A stretch of 64,000 nucleotides of DNA from an uncultured Ruminococcus sp. (GCA_902780505.1 CACZFN010000001.1:62001-126000), one strand, 5' to 3'. Counted from the stretch's first letter, positions 45,548 through 55,542 are shown. Notes: generated from the letters alone by a model not told the origin. Program-made: numbers and translations.

Positions 45548-46777
45548 TCAGTTTTCAAGGTTAAAGCCTTTAATAACAACATTGCTGTGTTCTACACATT
45601 CAAGGGATATGCGTGCCATTGTATCGTGACTGATGCCGTGTTTTCCGGCAAAGCTGTCTACCTGCTCCCAATCGCCTTTATCATAGGAAAGCACTGCCCG
45701 AAGGATATCACCTGCAAGGGTATCTTCAAGCTTCAGCCCGCTTCTGATATTATCGGTAAACGGCAGATTGTTGTATACGTCATCAGAACCCGAAAACTGA
45801 TGATCAATAACTATAGACATAAGCCCGCAAAGGTACATTTCTTCATAAAAATTCTTATCATTCGACACTGCCCTTGCAAGCTGCCAGCAGAAATCAGCGC
45901 GGTAAAAGCCTGTAACGATTATCTCATTTACACCTGTATCGTTAAGCTCTTTAAGTCCGTTAAAAAGTATAAACTCCTTTGTCTTATTGATACCTGCAAT
46001 AATCACCGCCTGATGAACAGACTGTATCTTATCTGTCCAGTCAAAACGTATATAATTGACAAGGCGCAAAAATTTCAGTGTAAGTGCAGCGTCAGTCTGT
46101 ATAATATTTGAAACGTCACGGAGTGTTGTATTGGGATCATTGAGCTTTAATGCAAGGCGCATAAAAGTCGACTGCATAGGGGTTATATTATTGTTTGACA
46201 CAATGATAGGCTTTGAATAGAAATACCCCTGAAAGAAAACCGCACCAAGACTCTTGGCATAGTCAATATCCTCCTGTGTTTCTACCTTTTCGGCAAGGAT
46301 AAAGATACGGCGCTTACGGCAGATAGCAGCAGTTTTTTCAATGTTTTCCCTGCTTTCACGGAAATCTATCTTGACCATATATGCATAATTCAGAAACTCA
46401 CTGTTTTCATCTGTGACAACATAATCATCAAGCGCTATCTTATAACCCGAGCGATAAAGATTATCAAGTGCTGTCATGACCTCCGGAGTGGGGCGTACAT
46501 CTTCAAGGACCTCAATAACGATACTATCGGCAGGCAGCAGATACGCTATACCGTTAGTGATAAGCTTTTCGGTGAAGTTGATATAGATCTTCTTGCCGCC
46601 AAAAACTGCGTGGGGATCACCGCCGAAAAGCGCAGTATTTATCACGCTTGCAGAAGCAAGATCACCGTTAAAAAAGCTGTATGAAGTGCTTTCAAGCGAA
46701 TCACGGTAAAGCAGTTCATAAGCTATGGTATCGTTTTTCAGGTTATAAATGGGTTGTCTTGCGTAATAAGAATACAT
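45548..46777 (-). CDS. EAL-HDOD signalling protein (YuxH family)
   Basis: A 409-aa protein with an N-terminal EAL-like domain (residues about 1-200: ARQPIYN, YELLYRD, IVIEVLEDV, KIALDDYV, VKIDFRES, ILAEKVET, FFQGYFYSKP) and a C-terminal HDOD domain (LRDVSNIIQTDAALTLKFLRL onward). EAL is replaced by ELL. Several acidic metal ligands remain, so c-di-GMP hydrolysis is uncertain; many relatives are binding or scaffold proteins. The start follows AAGGACG. It is a single gene facing the beta-helix lipoprotein. Confidence 0.9.
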   Translation of the reverse strand: MYSYYARQPIYNLKNDTIAYELLYRDSLESTSYSFFNGDLASASVINTALFGGDPHAVFGGKKIYINFTEKLITNGIAYLLPADSIVIEVLEDVRPTPEVMTALDNLYRSGYKIALDDYVVTDENSEFLNYAYMVKIDFRESRENIEKTAAICRKRRIFILAEKVETQEDIDYAKSLGAVFFQGYFYSKPIIVSNNNITPMQSTFMRLALKLNDPNTTLRDVSNIIQTDAALTLKFLRLVNYIRFDWTDKIQSVHQAVIIAGINKTKEFILFNGLKELNDTGVNEIIVTGFYRADFCWQLARAVSNDKNFYEEMYLCGLMSIVIDHQFSGSDDVYNNLPFTDNIRSGLKLEDTLAGDILRAVLSYDKGDWEQVDSFAGKHGISHDTMARISLECVEHSNVVIKGFNLEN

Positions 46778-47106
46778 AATAATACGTCCTTACATAGTTT
46801 AGTATACACAATATACAATGAACCATTTGTGATGCACAATTATTGTGCCGGCTGATCAACAATTGTCAATTATAAGCGTTCCGTTTTCTCACACTTGCTA
46901 ATTGTCAATCAGCGGCGCAGCCGCTTTATAATCGCGCTCGAAAAGCACACCTTAATTGTGCATCGCTGTCAATTTCACTTTGGCAGCGCAAACAGAAAGT
47001 TAAATATTAAAAGTATTATACAATAAAACAAATCAAAAATCAACTGTTATTATCTTACGCCTTTGTTAATAATCCCGCAGTAAAAAAGCTGCGGATAATA
47101 ATATAA
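46778..47106. other. Gene-free stretch with palindromic remnants
   Basis: No coding sequence is supported. It holds the inverted-repeat element described separately, two copies of a (A)ATTGTCAAT motif, a small GCGGC/GCCGC hairpin near 46915, and at the right end a CCGCAG/CTGCGG hairpin (47075-47094) that may weakly terminate the 97-aa gene. Confidence 0.5.
46831..46964. repeat. MITE-like element with 11-bp inverted ends
   Basis: GATGCACAATT at 46831-46841 is perfectly inverted as AATTGTGCATC at 46954-46964, enclosing about 112 bases without a gene. Size and layout resemble a small non-autonomous element; no target duplication is obvious. Copy number in the genome is unknown. Confidence 0.4.
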
Positions 47107-47400
47107 TTACATCTGACGCAAAATAAAGATATAAGTTTCGGGGGATGTGCCGTTTTGTACCATCAGCTGCTTTTCAAGGCTGCCTGACCTTGCGTTTTTA
47201 ACCCAATCCTTTTGTGTGCGCACACGCATACCCTTGCCGTTTACCCACGCTGTGATATATGCATTGCTGTCGCGCCTTGCAAAGCCTAACATCTGCGCTT
47301 CAAACGTACCGTCAGGCGAAACATTGACACAGGGTATCTCCTCACTCTCCTGCCCTATTGCCGGGCCGAGCTTCTGTTTTACCGAAAGCTGAAATTTCAT
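47107..47400 (-). CDS. Conserved-looking hypothetical protein, 97 aa
   Basis: The ATG at 47400 follows GGGAGG with 7-base spacing, so the gene looks real. The product is soluble, with no signal or membrane segment: MKFQLSVKQKLGPAIGQ at the start, a central GFARRDSNAYITAWVNGKG and a basic RTQKDWVKNARSG stretch. Family not recognised. A good promoter precedes it, and it is divergent from the GH31 gene across a 316-base gap. Confidence 0.7.
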   Translation of the reverse strand: MKFQLSVKQKLGPAIGQESEEIPCVNVSPDGTFEAQMLGFARRDSNAYITAWVNGKGMRVRTQKDWVKNARSGSLEKQLMVQNGTSPETYIFILRQM

Positions 47401-47431
47401 ATTCAGACCTCCCTTATTATATTCTGATACT

Positions 47432-47460
47432 ATTTTATCATTTTTACGCCGACTTGTCAA
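47432..47460 (-). promoter_or_regulatory. Promoter of the 97-aa gene
   Basis: Minus-strand TTGACA (47455-47460), 17-base spacer, TAAAAT (47432-47437). Confidence 0.8.
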
Positions 47461-47478
47461 CAATTATCCACGTCCGAA

Positions 47479-47492
47479 TGGTAACGTTTACA
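47479..47492. promoter_or_regulatory. cre-like / LacI-type operator
   Basis: TGGTAACGTTTACA fits the catabolite-responsive consensus TGWNANCGNTNWCA with one mismatch at position 3, including the central CG. It lies between the divergent promoters, 19 bases beyond the -35 of the 97-aa gene and about 90 bases upstream of the GH31 -35. Confidence 0.5.
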
Positions 47493-47584
47493 CAAATGAT
47501 AATATTCTTCTATAAATCCAGAACAAATTAATAAACAATTTACCCGCGTTCGTTAAAATCTTCTGATAATTTATAATTTTTCTA

Positions 47585-47613
47585 TTGCAATTTTCCATAA
47601 TATGCATTAAAAT
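47585..47613 (+). promoter_or_regulatory. Promoter of the GH31 gene
   Basis: TTGCAA (47585-47590), 17-base spacer, TAAAAT (47608-47613), leaving an AT-rich leader of about 95 bases. Confidence 0.65.
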
Positions 47614-47716
47614 ATAAACAGGCTTTGGATTTAATTGTTAAAACTGACTTACAGGCATTAAATTCAAAAAAACAGCAGATAAATTAAAATATTTTTGTTT
47701 TTGGGAGGTCAATACT

Positions 47717-50077
47717 ATGAAATTTGCTGACGGCTTCTGGCTCAACCAGAAAGGGTACGAAGTAAACTATGCAAATCAGGCTTTTGAGATAGAGCCTGTA
47801 GAAAATGGCTTTTTAGTTGTTGCAACACCGTTTGTTGTTTATAACAGGGCAATGATGCTTGGCTCTGCCAACCTGGAGATACGCTATACATCCACTCAGG
47901 AAAACTGCATAAAGGTCAGCATCACACACTACAAGGGCACTGTTGACAACGGCCCGCACTTTGTTTTAAACGAGGGCAGCTTCAAACCGGAGGTAACAAT
48001 AAACGACAAGGAAGCTGTACTTGTAACCGGTGACACAAAGCTTGTTGTTTCAAAAGAGAACTGGAGTTTCACCTACTACTACAAAGGCAGAAAGCTCACA
48101 AGCGGCGGCTGGAGGAGTACGGGCGTTATATTTGAAAGCGAATTCAAGCGTCGTGCCATTGAGCAGGAACAGGCAGATGACACTTTCTGGAGTTACCCGC
48201 ATTCCGACAAGAAAACTTATATAAGAGAACAGTTTGATACAACTGTAGGCGAATACTTCTACGGCTTCGGCGAAAAGTTCACAACGTTTGCAAAGAACGG
48301 ACAGACTGTAGAAATATGGAACGCTGACGGCGGCACCTGCTCTGACCAGTCATACAAGTCCATTCCCTTCTTTGTATCATCAAGGGGGTACGGCGTTTTT
48401 GTAAACAGCTCTGATATGGTTTCATATGAAGTATGCTCTGATACCGTTTCAAAGGTCTCAATGACTGTCCCGGGCGAAGATATGGAATATTTCGTATTCG
48501 GCGGTGAAAATATAAAGGATGCCCTTGAAGGGTACACCACTCTTACAGGCAAGCCCTCACTCCCGCCCGCATTCTCATTCGGTCTTTGGCTGACAACATC
48601 TTTCACAACAACATATAATGAAGAAACAATAACTTCATTCATTGACGGAATGGCAGAGCGTGATATACCGCTTCAGGTATTCCACTTTGACTGCTTCTGG
48701 ATGAAGGGCTTTGAGTGGTGCAACTTTGACTGGGACAAGAGCCAGTTCCCTGAGCCGGAAGCAATGTTAAAGAGATTACACGAGGACAAGAACCTGCACA
48801 CCTGTGTATGGATTAATTCCTATATCGGTCAGCGTTCAAGGCTGTTTGATGAGGGTGTTAAGGGCGGTTACTTTATAAAGAACCTTGACGGCAGCGTTTT
48901 CCAGTGTGACACATGGCAGCCCGGAATGGCGATAGTTGACTTTACCAATCCCGAAGCAAGAAAATGGTATGCTTCATATTTAAGAAAACTCTGCGAAATG
49001 GGTGTTGACACCTTCAAGACGGACTTCGGTGAGAGAATCCCTACAAAGGGCGTCAGATACTTTGACGGATCCGATCCTGTAAAGATGCACAACTACTACA
49101 CATATCTTTACAACGAAACTGTTTTCAACGTGCTTAAAGAATACTTCGGCGAAAACAAAGCCTGCTTATTTGCACGTTCGGCGACAGCAGGCGGGCAGAA
49201 GTTCCCTGTTCACTGGGGCGGTGACTGCTCAGGCAACTACAACTCAATGGCAGAGGTTGTAAGGGGCTGCTTATCACTTTGCATTTCGGGCTTCGGCTAT
49301 ACATCACACGACATGGCAGGCTTTGAAGCTACTGCTCCCGCCGACATCTACAAGAGATGGGCGGCATTCGGTATGTTCTCCTCCCACAGCCGTCTGCATG
49401 GGAACCAGAGTTACAGGGTGCCGTGGCTGTTTGATGACGATTCAAAGGAACCCGAGAGCTGCTCGAATGTTCTCAGGCACTTTGTAAACATCAAAGGTCA
49501 GCTTATGCCATATATCTGGTCACAGGCTATCTACACCCATGAAACAGGCGTACCTGTAATGCGTGCTATGGTAATAGACTTCGCCGATGATCCGACTTGC
49601 CTTACACTTGACAGACAGTATATGTTCGGTGACAATATACTTGTTGCACCTATCCTCAATGAGGACAGCATGGCAGAATACTATGTTCCCGAGGGCAGGT
49701 GGACAGACATTATAACAGGCAAGGTGTTTGAGGGCGGCAAATGGTACAGACATAAGTGTTCTTACCTCGAGATACCTGCACTTGCAAGACCTGACAGCAT
49801 TATTGCATTCGGTAAATTCGACAAGGATATCGAATACGATTACTTAGAGGGCACAACATTCAAGATATTTGAACTTGGCGACGGCAAGAGTGCAAGCTGC
49901 AAGGTATACGACACAGAAGCTAAACAGGTGTTTGAACTTAAAGCCACAAGAAACGGCAACAGCATCGAGTGTGAATACACCAACACATCAGCAAGCTTCA
50001 CCATTGAAGTAGCAAACACTGACAAGAAAGTAGAAGTAAGCCCGAATTACAGCGGAAAGGTTATTATTTCACTTTGA
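47717..50077 (+). CDS. yicI: GH31 alpha-xylosidase (YicI-like)
   Basis: A 786-aa glycoside hydrolase of family 31. The catalytic nucleophile is Asp436 in FKTDFGERIPT, the YicI-type motif, and the acid/base is Asp503 in HWGGDCSGN. VFHFDCFWMKGFEWCNFDWD and GFGYTSHDMAGFE complete the barrel, and N- and C-terminal beta domains are present. It should release alpha-xylose from xyloglucan oligosaccharides or isoprimeverose in the cytoplasm, as no signal peptide is seen. GGGAGG precedes the ATG. It stands alone without transporter or other xyloglucan genes. Confidence 0.93.
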   Translation: MKFADGFWLNQKGYEVNYANQAFEIEPVENGFLVVATPFVVYNRAMMLGSANLEIRYTSTQENCIKVSITHYKGTVDNGPHFVLNEGSFKPEVTINDKEAVLVTGDTKLVVSKENWSFTYYYKGRKLTSGGWRSTGVIFESEFKRRAIEQEQADDTFWSYPHSDKKTYIREQFDTTVGEYFYGFGEKFTTFAKNGQTVEIWNADGGTCSDQSYKSIPFFVSSRGYGVFVNSSDMVSYEVCSDTVSKVSMTVPGEDMEYFVFGGENIKDALEGYTTLTGKPSLPPAFSFGLWLTTSFTTTYNEETITSFIDGMAERDIPLQVFHFDCFWMKGFEWCNFDWDKSQFPEPEAMLKRLHEDKNLHTCVWINSYIGQRSRLFDEGVKGGYFIKNLDGSVFQCDTWQPGMAIVDFTNPEARKWYASYLRKLCEMGVDTFKTDFGERIPTKGVRYFDGSDPVKMHNYYTYLYNETVFNVLKEYFGENKACLFARSATAGGQKFPVHWGGDCSGNYNSMAEVVRGCLSLCISGFGYTSHDMAGFEATAPADIYKRWAAFGMFSSHSRLHGNQSYRVPWLFDDDSKEPESCSNVLRHFVNIKGQLMPYIWSQAIYTHETGVPVMRAMVIDFADDPTCLTLDRQYMFGDNILVAPILNEDSMAEYYVPEGRWTDIITGKVFEGGKWYRHKCSYLEIPALARPDSIIAFGKFDKDIEYDYLEGTTFKIFELGDGKSASCKVYDTEAKQVFELKATRNGNSIECEYTNTSASFTIEVANTDKKVEVSPNYSGKVIISL

Positions 50078-50091
50078 TAAAGCTATAAAAT

Positions 50092-50124
50092 AAAAGTGTG
50101 CGGGAGAAAAAACCGCACACTTTT
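50092..50124. terminator. Bidirectional terminator between GH31 gene and tyrA
   Basis: AAAAGTGTGCGG / CCGCACACTTTT stem, 9-base loop, T-run on both strands, between convergent genes. Confidence 0.88.
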
Positions 50125-50131
50125 TTATTGA

Positions 50132-50980
50132 TTATTTTTTTACATCATTCTGTGTAGAAAGCTCTTTTAGCTCCCTGCCTTCTTTAAGGAGGGTATGAAG
50201 CCTATCAGCATCATCAGCTTTTATTGCGTCCCTATAATCCGAAAGAGATGATATGATATGCTCGATCTCATTAAGAAGCGGTTCACGGTTAAGAAGGAAA
50301 AGCGATGTCCACATATCTTCATTCAGCTTTGCCACACGAGTAAGGTCTTTGAACGAGCCCGCAGAAAAGCCCGACTGCTTCAAAAGGCTCGGGCTTTTTA
50401 TATAAGCGCTTGAAACAACGTGTGCAAGCTGTGAGGTGAAGGCTATGACCTCGTCATGCTCCTGCGGGGTGGATATAACGCAGCGTGCAAAACCTATCTC
50501 TTTTGCGAAGGCACTGACTTTATCGACAACTTCCTTTGGTGTGTTTTCGGTGGGAGTCATGATAAAGCTTGCTTTTTCAAACAGGTTATCTACCGAATAC
50601 GCAAAACCCCAGAATTCCCTGCCCGCCATAGGGTGGCAGCCGAGAAAATTCACCCCCGTACCTGCAAAGGCTTTTTCAGCAGCTTCTACAACAGCAGTTT
50701 TTATCCCACAGGTATCGATCACGATACAGCCTTTCCTGAAACCCGATTTATGCTTATTAATATAATCAATAGTCGTCTGCGGGTAAAGGCCGAGAATTAC
50801 CATATCGCAGCTGTCAAGCTCTTTTTCATCAAGTTCAGCATCTATTGCTTCCTGCGCTATGGCACTTTCAACAGATGTTTTGTTCAGATCAATTCCAAAA
50901 ACCATATTATCAGTGTTTTTCTTGATAGCCTTCGCAAGTGAGCCGCCTATAAGCCCGAGGCCTACTATACATATTTTCAT
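50132..50980 (-). CDS. tyrA: Prephenate dehydrogenase
   Basis: TyrA oxidatively decarboxylates prephenate toward tyrosine. The 282-aa protein begins with the NAD motif ICIVGLGLIGGSLAKAIK, has VIDTCGIKTAVVEAA, FLGCHPMAGREFWGFAYS with the catalytic His, and a helical dimerisation half ending GFSAGSFKDLTRVA. There is no chorismate mutase or ACT domain. It is 21 bases after pepV, at the end of the mnmG operon, with no other aromatic gene nearby. Confidence 0.94.
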   Translation of the reverse strand: MKICIVGLGLIGGSLAKAIKKNTDNMVFGIDLNKTSVESAIAQEAIDAELDEKELDSCDMVILGLYPQTTIDYINKHKSGFRKGCIVIDTCGIKTAVVEAAEKAFAGTGVNFLGCHPMAGREFWGFAYSVDNLFEKASFIMTPTENTPKEVVDKVSAFAKEIGFARCVISTPQEHDEVIAFTSQLAHVVSSAYIKSPSLLKQSGFSAGSFKDLTRVAKLNEDMWTSLFLLNREPLLNEIEHIISSLSDYRDAIKADDADRLHTLLKEGRELKELSTQNDVKK

Positions 50981-51001
50981 TTAAGACACTCCTTATTATG
51001 A

Positions 51002-52291
51002 TCAGCCGCAGATCTCGGCTATGGCATTTGCATACATATTGCAGTTGAGCATAAAAGTTTTCAGGGTTATATGTTCATCAGCGCCATGCATATTGTTTTG
51101 TTCATCAGGGAATTCCGCGCCAAATGCAACACCGCCCTCGGTATTATGGACATATGTCACACCGCCCTCGGCTATACAGTAACCCTTTTGACCGGAAACG
51201 TCTTCATACACTTTTAAAAGCGACTGAACGAAATCGCTGTTTTCATCAACATAGTGCGGCTGCATTCCCTCGCAGTTATCTGTTCTAAAGCCCGCATTTT
51301 CAAGGGCTGAAACAATGATGCCGCTTATCTGCTCGTATGTCCTGTCTATAGGAAAGCGTATATCTATGCCGCCCTTTAAAAAGCCGTCCTCGGTTTTTAA
51401 AACTGTAAGCGCGCAGGTCATATCCCCCGAAACCTTATCAGAAAAACCAAGACCTGCACTTTTGCCGTTACACTCGCCATACGGGAAAAGCGCTTTGAGT
51501 GAGAGCAGAAGCTTATTATCGCCATTATATCGTGATAAAAACTTTGTAACTGCGTTATCCCCGTTTTCAGGGCGTGAACCATGAGCATTTATGCCTGTAT
51601 ATGATCTATTGCCGCTTTTTGCATCGACAGCACAACTTGCAGGTATAGCATTCAGAACTCCCCCTCCCCTTATACAGGTGATATCGTCATCAGCAAACGG
51701 GGCGGAAAAGGTCAGGTGAACCATACCTTTTTCACAGTTAAGCACCGGGAATGAGCCGTCAGGGGTAAACACGTACTTAGGGAACGGACGCTTTGACTGA
51801 TAGTATTCTATATCCTTACAGCCCTGTTCTTCATTGCCGCCCATAATAACACGGAAGCCTTCCTTCAGCGGAATACCAAGCTCTCTGATGCATTTCATAG
51901 CGTAAAGCACTGCAACCGAAGGGCCTTTATCATCTATAGTGCCCCTGCCGTAGAGGACATCATTATGAACGGCAAGTTCAAAAGGATCGGTACTCCAGCC
52001 TTCACCTGCGGGAACAACATCAAGGTGGCTGAGGATACCGAGCACCTGTTCTTTTTCATCAAAATCAATATCGATCGCATAATTATCATAGTTTGTAGTA
52101 TTAAAGCCGTTTTTTCTTGCAAAATCCTGTGCCCATGCAAGCGCCGCGGCAGAGCCCTCACCGAAAGGCTTTTCACTGTCACCTGTAGGTGCATAGGAAG
52201 AATCTATCGCGATGATCTCTGCGAGTGTATCTATCATTTCCTTCTGATGTTTTAAAAAATACTCTGCTATTTTTTCTTTATAGTTTGCCAT
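51002..52291 (-). CDS. pepV: Dipeptidase PepV-like (M20 metallopeptidase)
   Basis: A 429-aa di-zinc M20 peptidase. Metal-binding and catalytic motifs are GILSHLDVVPAGEGW, LYGRGTIDDKGPS, MGGNEEQGCKD and, near the C terminus, MHGADEHI; the middle holds the lid domain. Length and the IDSSYAPTGDSEKPFGEG N-terminal segment match PepV, which hydrolyses dipeptides and some tripeptides in the cytoplasm. It lies 18 bases after the DUF6472 gene. Confidence 0.92.
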   Translation of the reverse strand: MANYKEKIAEYFLKHQKEMIDTLAEIIAIDSSYAPTGDSEKPFGEGSAAALAWAQDFARKNGFNTTNYDNYAIDIDFDEKEQVLGILSHLDVVPAGEGWSTDPFELAVHNDVLYGRGTIDDKGPSVAVLYAMKCIRELGIPLKEGFRVIMGGNEEQGCKDIEYYQSKRPFPKYVFTPDGSFPVLNCEKGMVHLTFSAPFADDDITCIRGGGVLNAIPASCAVDAKSGNRSYTGINAHGSRPENGDNAVTKFLSRYNGDNKLLLSLKALFPYGECNGKSAGLGFSDKVSGDMTCALTVLKTEDGFLKGGIDIRFPIDRTYEQISGIIVSALENAGFRTDNCEGMQPHYVDENSDFVQSLLKVYEDVSGQKGYCIAEGGVTYVHNTEGGVAFGAEFPDEQNNMHGADEHITLKTFMLNCNMYANAIAEICG

Positions 52292-52309
52292 TTATATTTC
52301 CTTTCAAAT

Positions 52310-52504
52310 TCAGTTTTGCTTTCTTACCACGCCGTATTCATCATCAAGCCTGTAGTAAGGGCATACGTAATGCGTGCTGTTCATAAGCCTGTAGTATTCA
52401 TCCTCGTCTAAATTGACAAGGCAGATATAATCTTCGTAATCCTCGTCATAAACAAAGTTTGTACAGGTAGTACAGTCTGTTGATGTATTCTTTTTAGACT
52501 TCAC
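52310..52504 (-). CDS. DUF6472 small Cys-containing protein
   Basis: A 64-aa acidic protein with a Cys pair and two later Cys in [22 protein letters not shown] and [18 protein letters not shown], the layout of DUF6472 proteins found widely in Ruminococcaceae. The four Cys may bind a metal. I set the start at GTG 52504, after GAGGTG, overlapping the mnmG stop by 11 bases; other in-frame starts lie upstream, for example GTG 52519. Function is unknown. Confidence 0.75.
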   Translation of the reverse strand: MKSKKNTSTDCTTCTNFVYDEDYEDYICLVNLDEDEYYRLMNSTHYVCPYYRLDDEYGVVRKQN

Positions 52505-54377
52505 TGTTTTTATCACCTCTGAGCCAGATAAGAAGAACATTGACATCAGCAGGGTTCACACCTGATATCCTGCTTGCCTGCCCGACTGAAACGGGGCGTA
52601 TTTTTTCAAGCTTTTCAGCGGCTTCGAGCCTCAGACCGCGGATAGCTTTATAATCTATATCTTCGGGGAGTTTTTTCTCCTCAAGCTTACGCATAGCTTC
52701 TACCTGTTCAAGCTGTATTCTGATATAGCCCTCGTATTTTATATTAAGCTCTGCCTGTTCCTTTACCTCCCCGGGGAGTTCGGGGCGCTCAGTATCATAC
52801 GGCGCAAGGCCTTCATATGTGACCTCGGGGCGCTTCAGAAGCTGTGAGAGCTTTATACCCGTGGTAAGTTTATCAGAGCCGATGCTTTCAAGGTATGCAT
52901 TTACCCCGCAGGCGGGTGAAAGGTTCACTGTTTTCAAGCGGGCTGTTTCTTTTTCTATAAGTTCTTTTTTCATCAGAAGCCTGTTATACCGTTCATCATC
53001 GATAAGCCCGACATTGTGGCCGTATTCCGTCAGTCTGAGGTCAGCATTGTCTTCACGCAGAAGCAGCCTGTACTCACTTCGTGATGTAAGCATTCTGTAC
53101 GGATCAGAGCAGCCCTTTGTAACAAGGTCATCAATAAGCGTACCGATATATGATGATGCCCGGTCAAGTATAAGCGGCTGTTTGCCAAGCACCTTGAGAG
53201 AAGCGTTTATACCTGCAATAAGTCCCTGTGCAGCGGCTTCTTCATAGCCTGATGTGCCATTAAACTGCCCCGCACCGTAAAGCCCGCTGACCGCCTTGAA
53301 TTCAAGTGTCGCAAGAAGCTCGGTTGGATCGCAGCAGTCATACTCTATTGCATAGGCGTTACGCATTATCTCAACGTGTTCAAGCCCCTTTATTGTATGC
53401 AGGAAATCAAGCTGGACAGATTCAGGCAGAGATGATGACATACCCTGCAAATAGTATTCCTCAGTATCAAGCCCCATAGGTTCAATAAAAAGCTGATGCC
53501 GCGGCTTATCGGAAAAGCGCATTATCTTATCCTCGATAGACGGGCAGTAACGTGGGCCTATAGCATCTATCCTGCCCGAATATATGGGAGAAAGATGTAT
53601 ATTATCCTTTATCACCTGATGCGTCTGAGCGTTGGTATATGCCACATAACAGGAAACCGTATTTTTAAGCTCGCCTTTAGTTTCAAATGAAAAAGGCTGG
53701 ATCTTTTCATCACCGTCCTGACGTTCAAGCAGTTCAAAGTCGATAGAGCGTTTATGAACGCGGGCAGGTGTACCTGTTTTAAAGCGTCGTATAGTTATTC
53801 CCTGTGCTTTAAGGCACTCGGACAGATGATTTGCAGGGTTTGTGGCATCAGGACCGCTTTCATAGGAAACTGCACCTACGTGTATCATGCCGTTAAGATA
53901 AGTTCCGCTTGCTATTATTGCTGCTTTACAGTCATATTCTGTGCCGAGCTTTGTGCGGACACCGCTGACTTTGCCGTTATCAAAAAGTATATCGGTTATC
54001 TCCGCCTGTTTAAGATAAAGCCCCTGCTGCTTTTCGACAGTATGCTTCATAAGGTTATGATAGGCAACCCTGTCTATCTGTGCACGCAGGCTGTGCACTG
54101 CGGGGCCTTTACCGCGGTTAAGTATTCTGCTTTGCAGAAATGTCTTATCTGCCGCCTTACCCATTTCGCCGCCGAGAGCGTCTATCTCACGCACAAGGTG
54201 CCCTTTTGCTGTGCCGCCGATAGAAGGGTTACAGGGCATATTTGCCACACCGTCAAGTGTGATAGTAAACAGCGCAGTCTTTAGTCCGAGCCTTGCAGCA
54301 GCAAGTGCAGCCTCACACCCTGCGTGACCTGCGCCTATTACTATTATATCAAAGTATTCCTTATTTATGGTGTTCAT
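52494..54377 (-). CDS. mnmG: tRNA uridine-5-carboxymethylaminomethyl modification enzyme MnmG
   Basis: MnmG, with MnmE, modifies the wobble uridine of tRNAs using FAD and NADH. The 627-aa protein has [45 protein letters not shown] split over residues 45-72, the cysteine motif region and the C-terminal helical domain ending in [18 protein letters not shown]. The start at 54377 has AAGGAAG; a frame to 54401 crosses the SD. MnmE is not in this window. It is the first gene of mnmG-DUF6472-pepV-tyrA. Confidence 0.97.
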   Translation of the reverse strand: MNTINKEYFDIIVIGAGHAGCEAALAAARLGLKTALFTITLDGVANMPCNPSIGGTAKGHLVREIDALGGEMGKAADKTFLQSRILNRGKGPAVHSLRAQIDRVAYHNLMKHTVEKQQGLYLKQAEITDILFDNGKVSGVRTKLGTEYDCKAAIIASGTYLNGMIHVGAVSYESGPDATNPANHLSECLKAQGITIRRFKTGTPARVHKRSIDFELLERQDGDEKIQPFSFETKGELKNTVSCYVAYTNAQTHQVIKDNIHLSPIYSGRIDAIGPRYCPSIEDKIMRFSDKPRHQLFIEPMGLDTEEYYLQGMSSSLPESVQLDFLHTIKGLEHVEIMRNAYAIEYDCCDPTELLATLEFKAVSGLYGAGQFNGTSGYEEAAAQGLIAGINASLKVLGKQPLILDRASSYIGTLIDDLVTKGCSDPYRMLTSRSEYRLLLREDNADLRLTEYGHNVGLIDDERYNRLLMKKELIEKETARLKTVNLSPACGVNAYLESIGSDKLTTGIKLSQLLKRPEVTYEGLAPYDTERPELPGEVKEQAELNIKYEGYIRIQLEQVEAMRKLEEKKLPEDIDYKAIRGLRLEAAEKLEKIRPVSVGQASRISGVNPADVNVLLIWLRGDKNSEV

Positions 54378-54424
54378 ATTATCTTCCTTTATTATACCCA
54401 TAATTTACAGGCGTTATCTTTATA

Positions 54425-54453
54425 ATTATACATCAAAGATGACAGTTTGTCAA
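54425..54453 (-). promoter_or_regulatory. mnmG promoter
   Basis: Minus-strand TTGACA (54448-54453), 17-base spacer, TATAAT (54425-54430): perfect consensus. A second TATAAT lies close to the start codon. Confidence 0.85.
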
Positions 54454-54455
54454 TC

Positions 54456-54492
54456 AAAAACGGGACTATCGTCTGCAAATGCGACAGTCCCG
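54456..54492 (-). terminator. Terminator of the lipid kinase gene
   Basis: Minus-strand CGGGACTGTCG / CGATAGTCCCG stem with one mismatch and a 10-base loop, followed by TTTTTG. Confidence 0.85.
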
Positions 54493-54499
54493 CGTAAAA

Positions 54500-55501
54500 T
54501 CAATTGTCGATAAACTCCTGATCCTCAAACAGTGTAGAGATACTTGCTTCTTCCCTTTCCTCAACAGTATTTTTCACCCTGCCGAGAACAGCGTCCTGCT
54601 CGGCGGTCTTGGAATCCGGCTTTACAAGGAACCTTACAGCCTGCTTGATATTTCTTATAGTGACATCAGTATATGAACCGCCCGCTTCTCCGTCAAGCGT
54701 CCAGGCGATCTCGTCCTTTGAAGTAAAGGTGACTTTTGATGTCTTGAAGGTGACGATATACTTATCATTGAACTTATCAAGTGCTGCTTCGGTAAGAGTA
54801 TTTGAAAGCTCTATAGCATTTGTGGGGGTACGTATAAGGGTTATCTCAAACAAGCCGTCATCAAAGCACACACCGTCAGCAATAAGCTTTTTCATACCGC
54901 CCACCGAAATGGTGTTGGAAACCATTCCGTAGATAAAGCTGCCCTCTATGACCTCGCCGTCATGTTCTACCCTGACATTTACGCCCGAAAGCTTCGGCAG
55001 CCGCCTTATCCCCTCAAGGATATATGCGGCATGGCCGAGCATATTCTTACTCCACTGAGGTGTCTGATAGGAAACATCAGTAAAAGCACCGAATGCCGCA
55101 ACATATACAAAGTTTGTGCCGTTGAAATCACCGATATCGTAGTCAAAGAACACACCGTCCATTATTTCAGCAGCAGCATCGGTCATTTTTTTGCTAAGCG
55201 ACATACTTGCAGCAAAGTCATTGGTCGAGCCGGCCGGGATATACCCAAGCGGTATCTTATCCTTATAGTGCATAAGCCCCCTGACGGTTTCGGAAAGCGT
55301 ACCGTCGCCGCCGCTGGCGCAGACGATATCGTAATTGCCTGCTTCGGCAACTATTTTTTCATAGCCGTCAAGCGGTGCCTGTGTGGGGTAAGCGGTTACA
55401 ATATAGCCGCCCTTTGTAAAAATATCAATTATATCGCAAAGGTTGCTTTTGATCATTCCCTTACCCGCGTGGGGGTTAAAAACAAATAGAAGCTTTTTCA
55501 T
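54500..55501 (-). CDS. Diacylglycerol/lipid kinase family protein
   Basis: A 333-aa protein of the DagK_cat family: FVFNPHAGKGMIKSNL at the N terminus, the nucleotide-binding VCASGGDGTLSETVRG, and PLGYIPAGSTNDFA. Bacterial relatives include DgkB, which recycles diacylglycerol, and YegS/BmrU-type lipid kinases. The C-terminal 60 residues are an acidic extension (AEQDAVLGRVKN onward) beyond the usual domain. It is monocistronic with its own promoter and terminator. Confidence 0.88.
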   Translation of the reverse strand: MKKLLFVFNPHAGKGMIKSNLCDIIDIFTKGGYIVTAYPTQAPLDGYEKIVAEAGNYDIVCASGGDGTLSETVRGLMHYKDKIPLGYIPAGSTNDFAASMSLSKKMTDAAAEIMDGVFFDYDIGDFNGTNFVYVAAFGAFTDVSYQTPQWSKNMLGHAAYILEGIRRLPKLSGVNVRVEHDGEVIEGSFIYGMVSNTISVGGMKKLIADGVCFDDGLFEITLIRTPTNAIELSNTLTEAALDKFNDKYIVTFKTSKVTFTSKDEIAWTLDGEAGGSYTDVTIRNIKQAVRFLVKPDSKTAEQDAVLGRVKNTVEEREEASISTLFEDQEFIDN

Positions 55502-55542
55502 ATTACAATATCCTTTCTTATATTAATAAAAGACTTATAATC

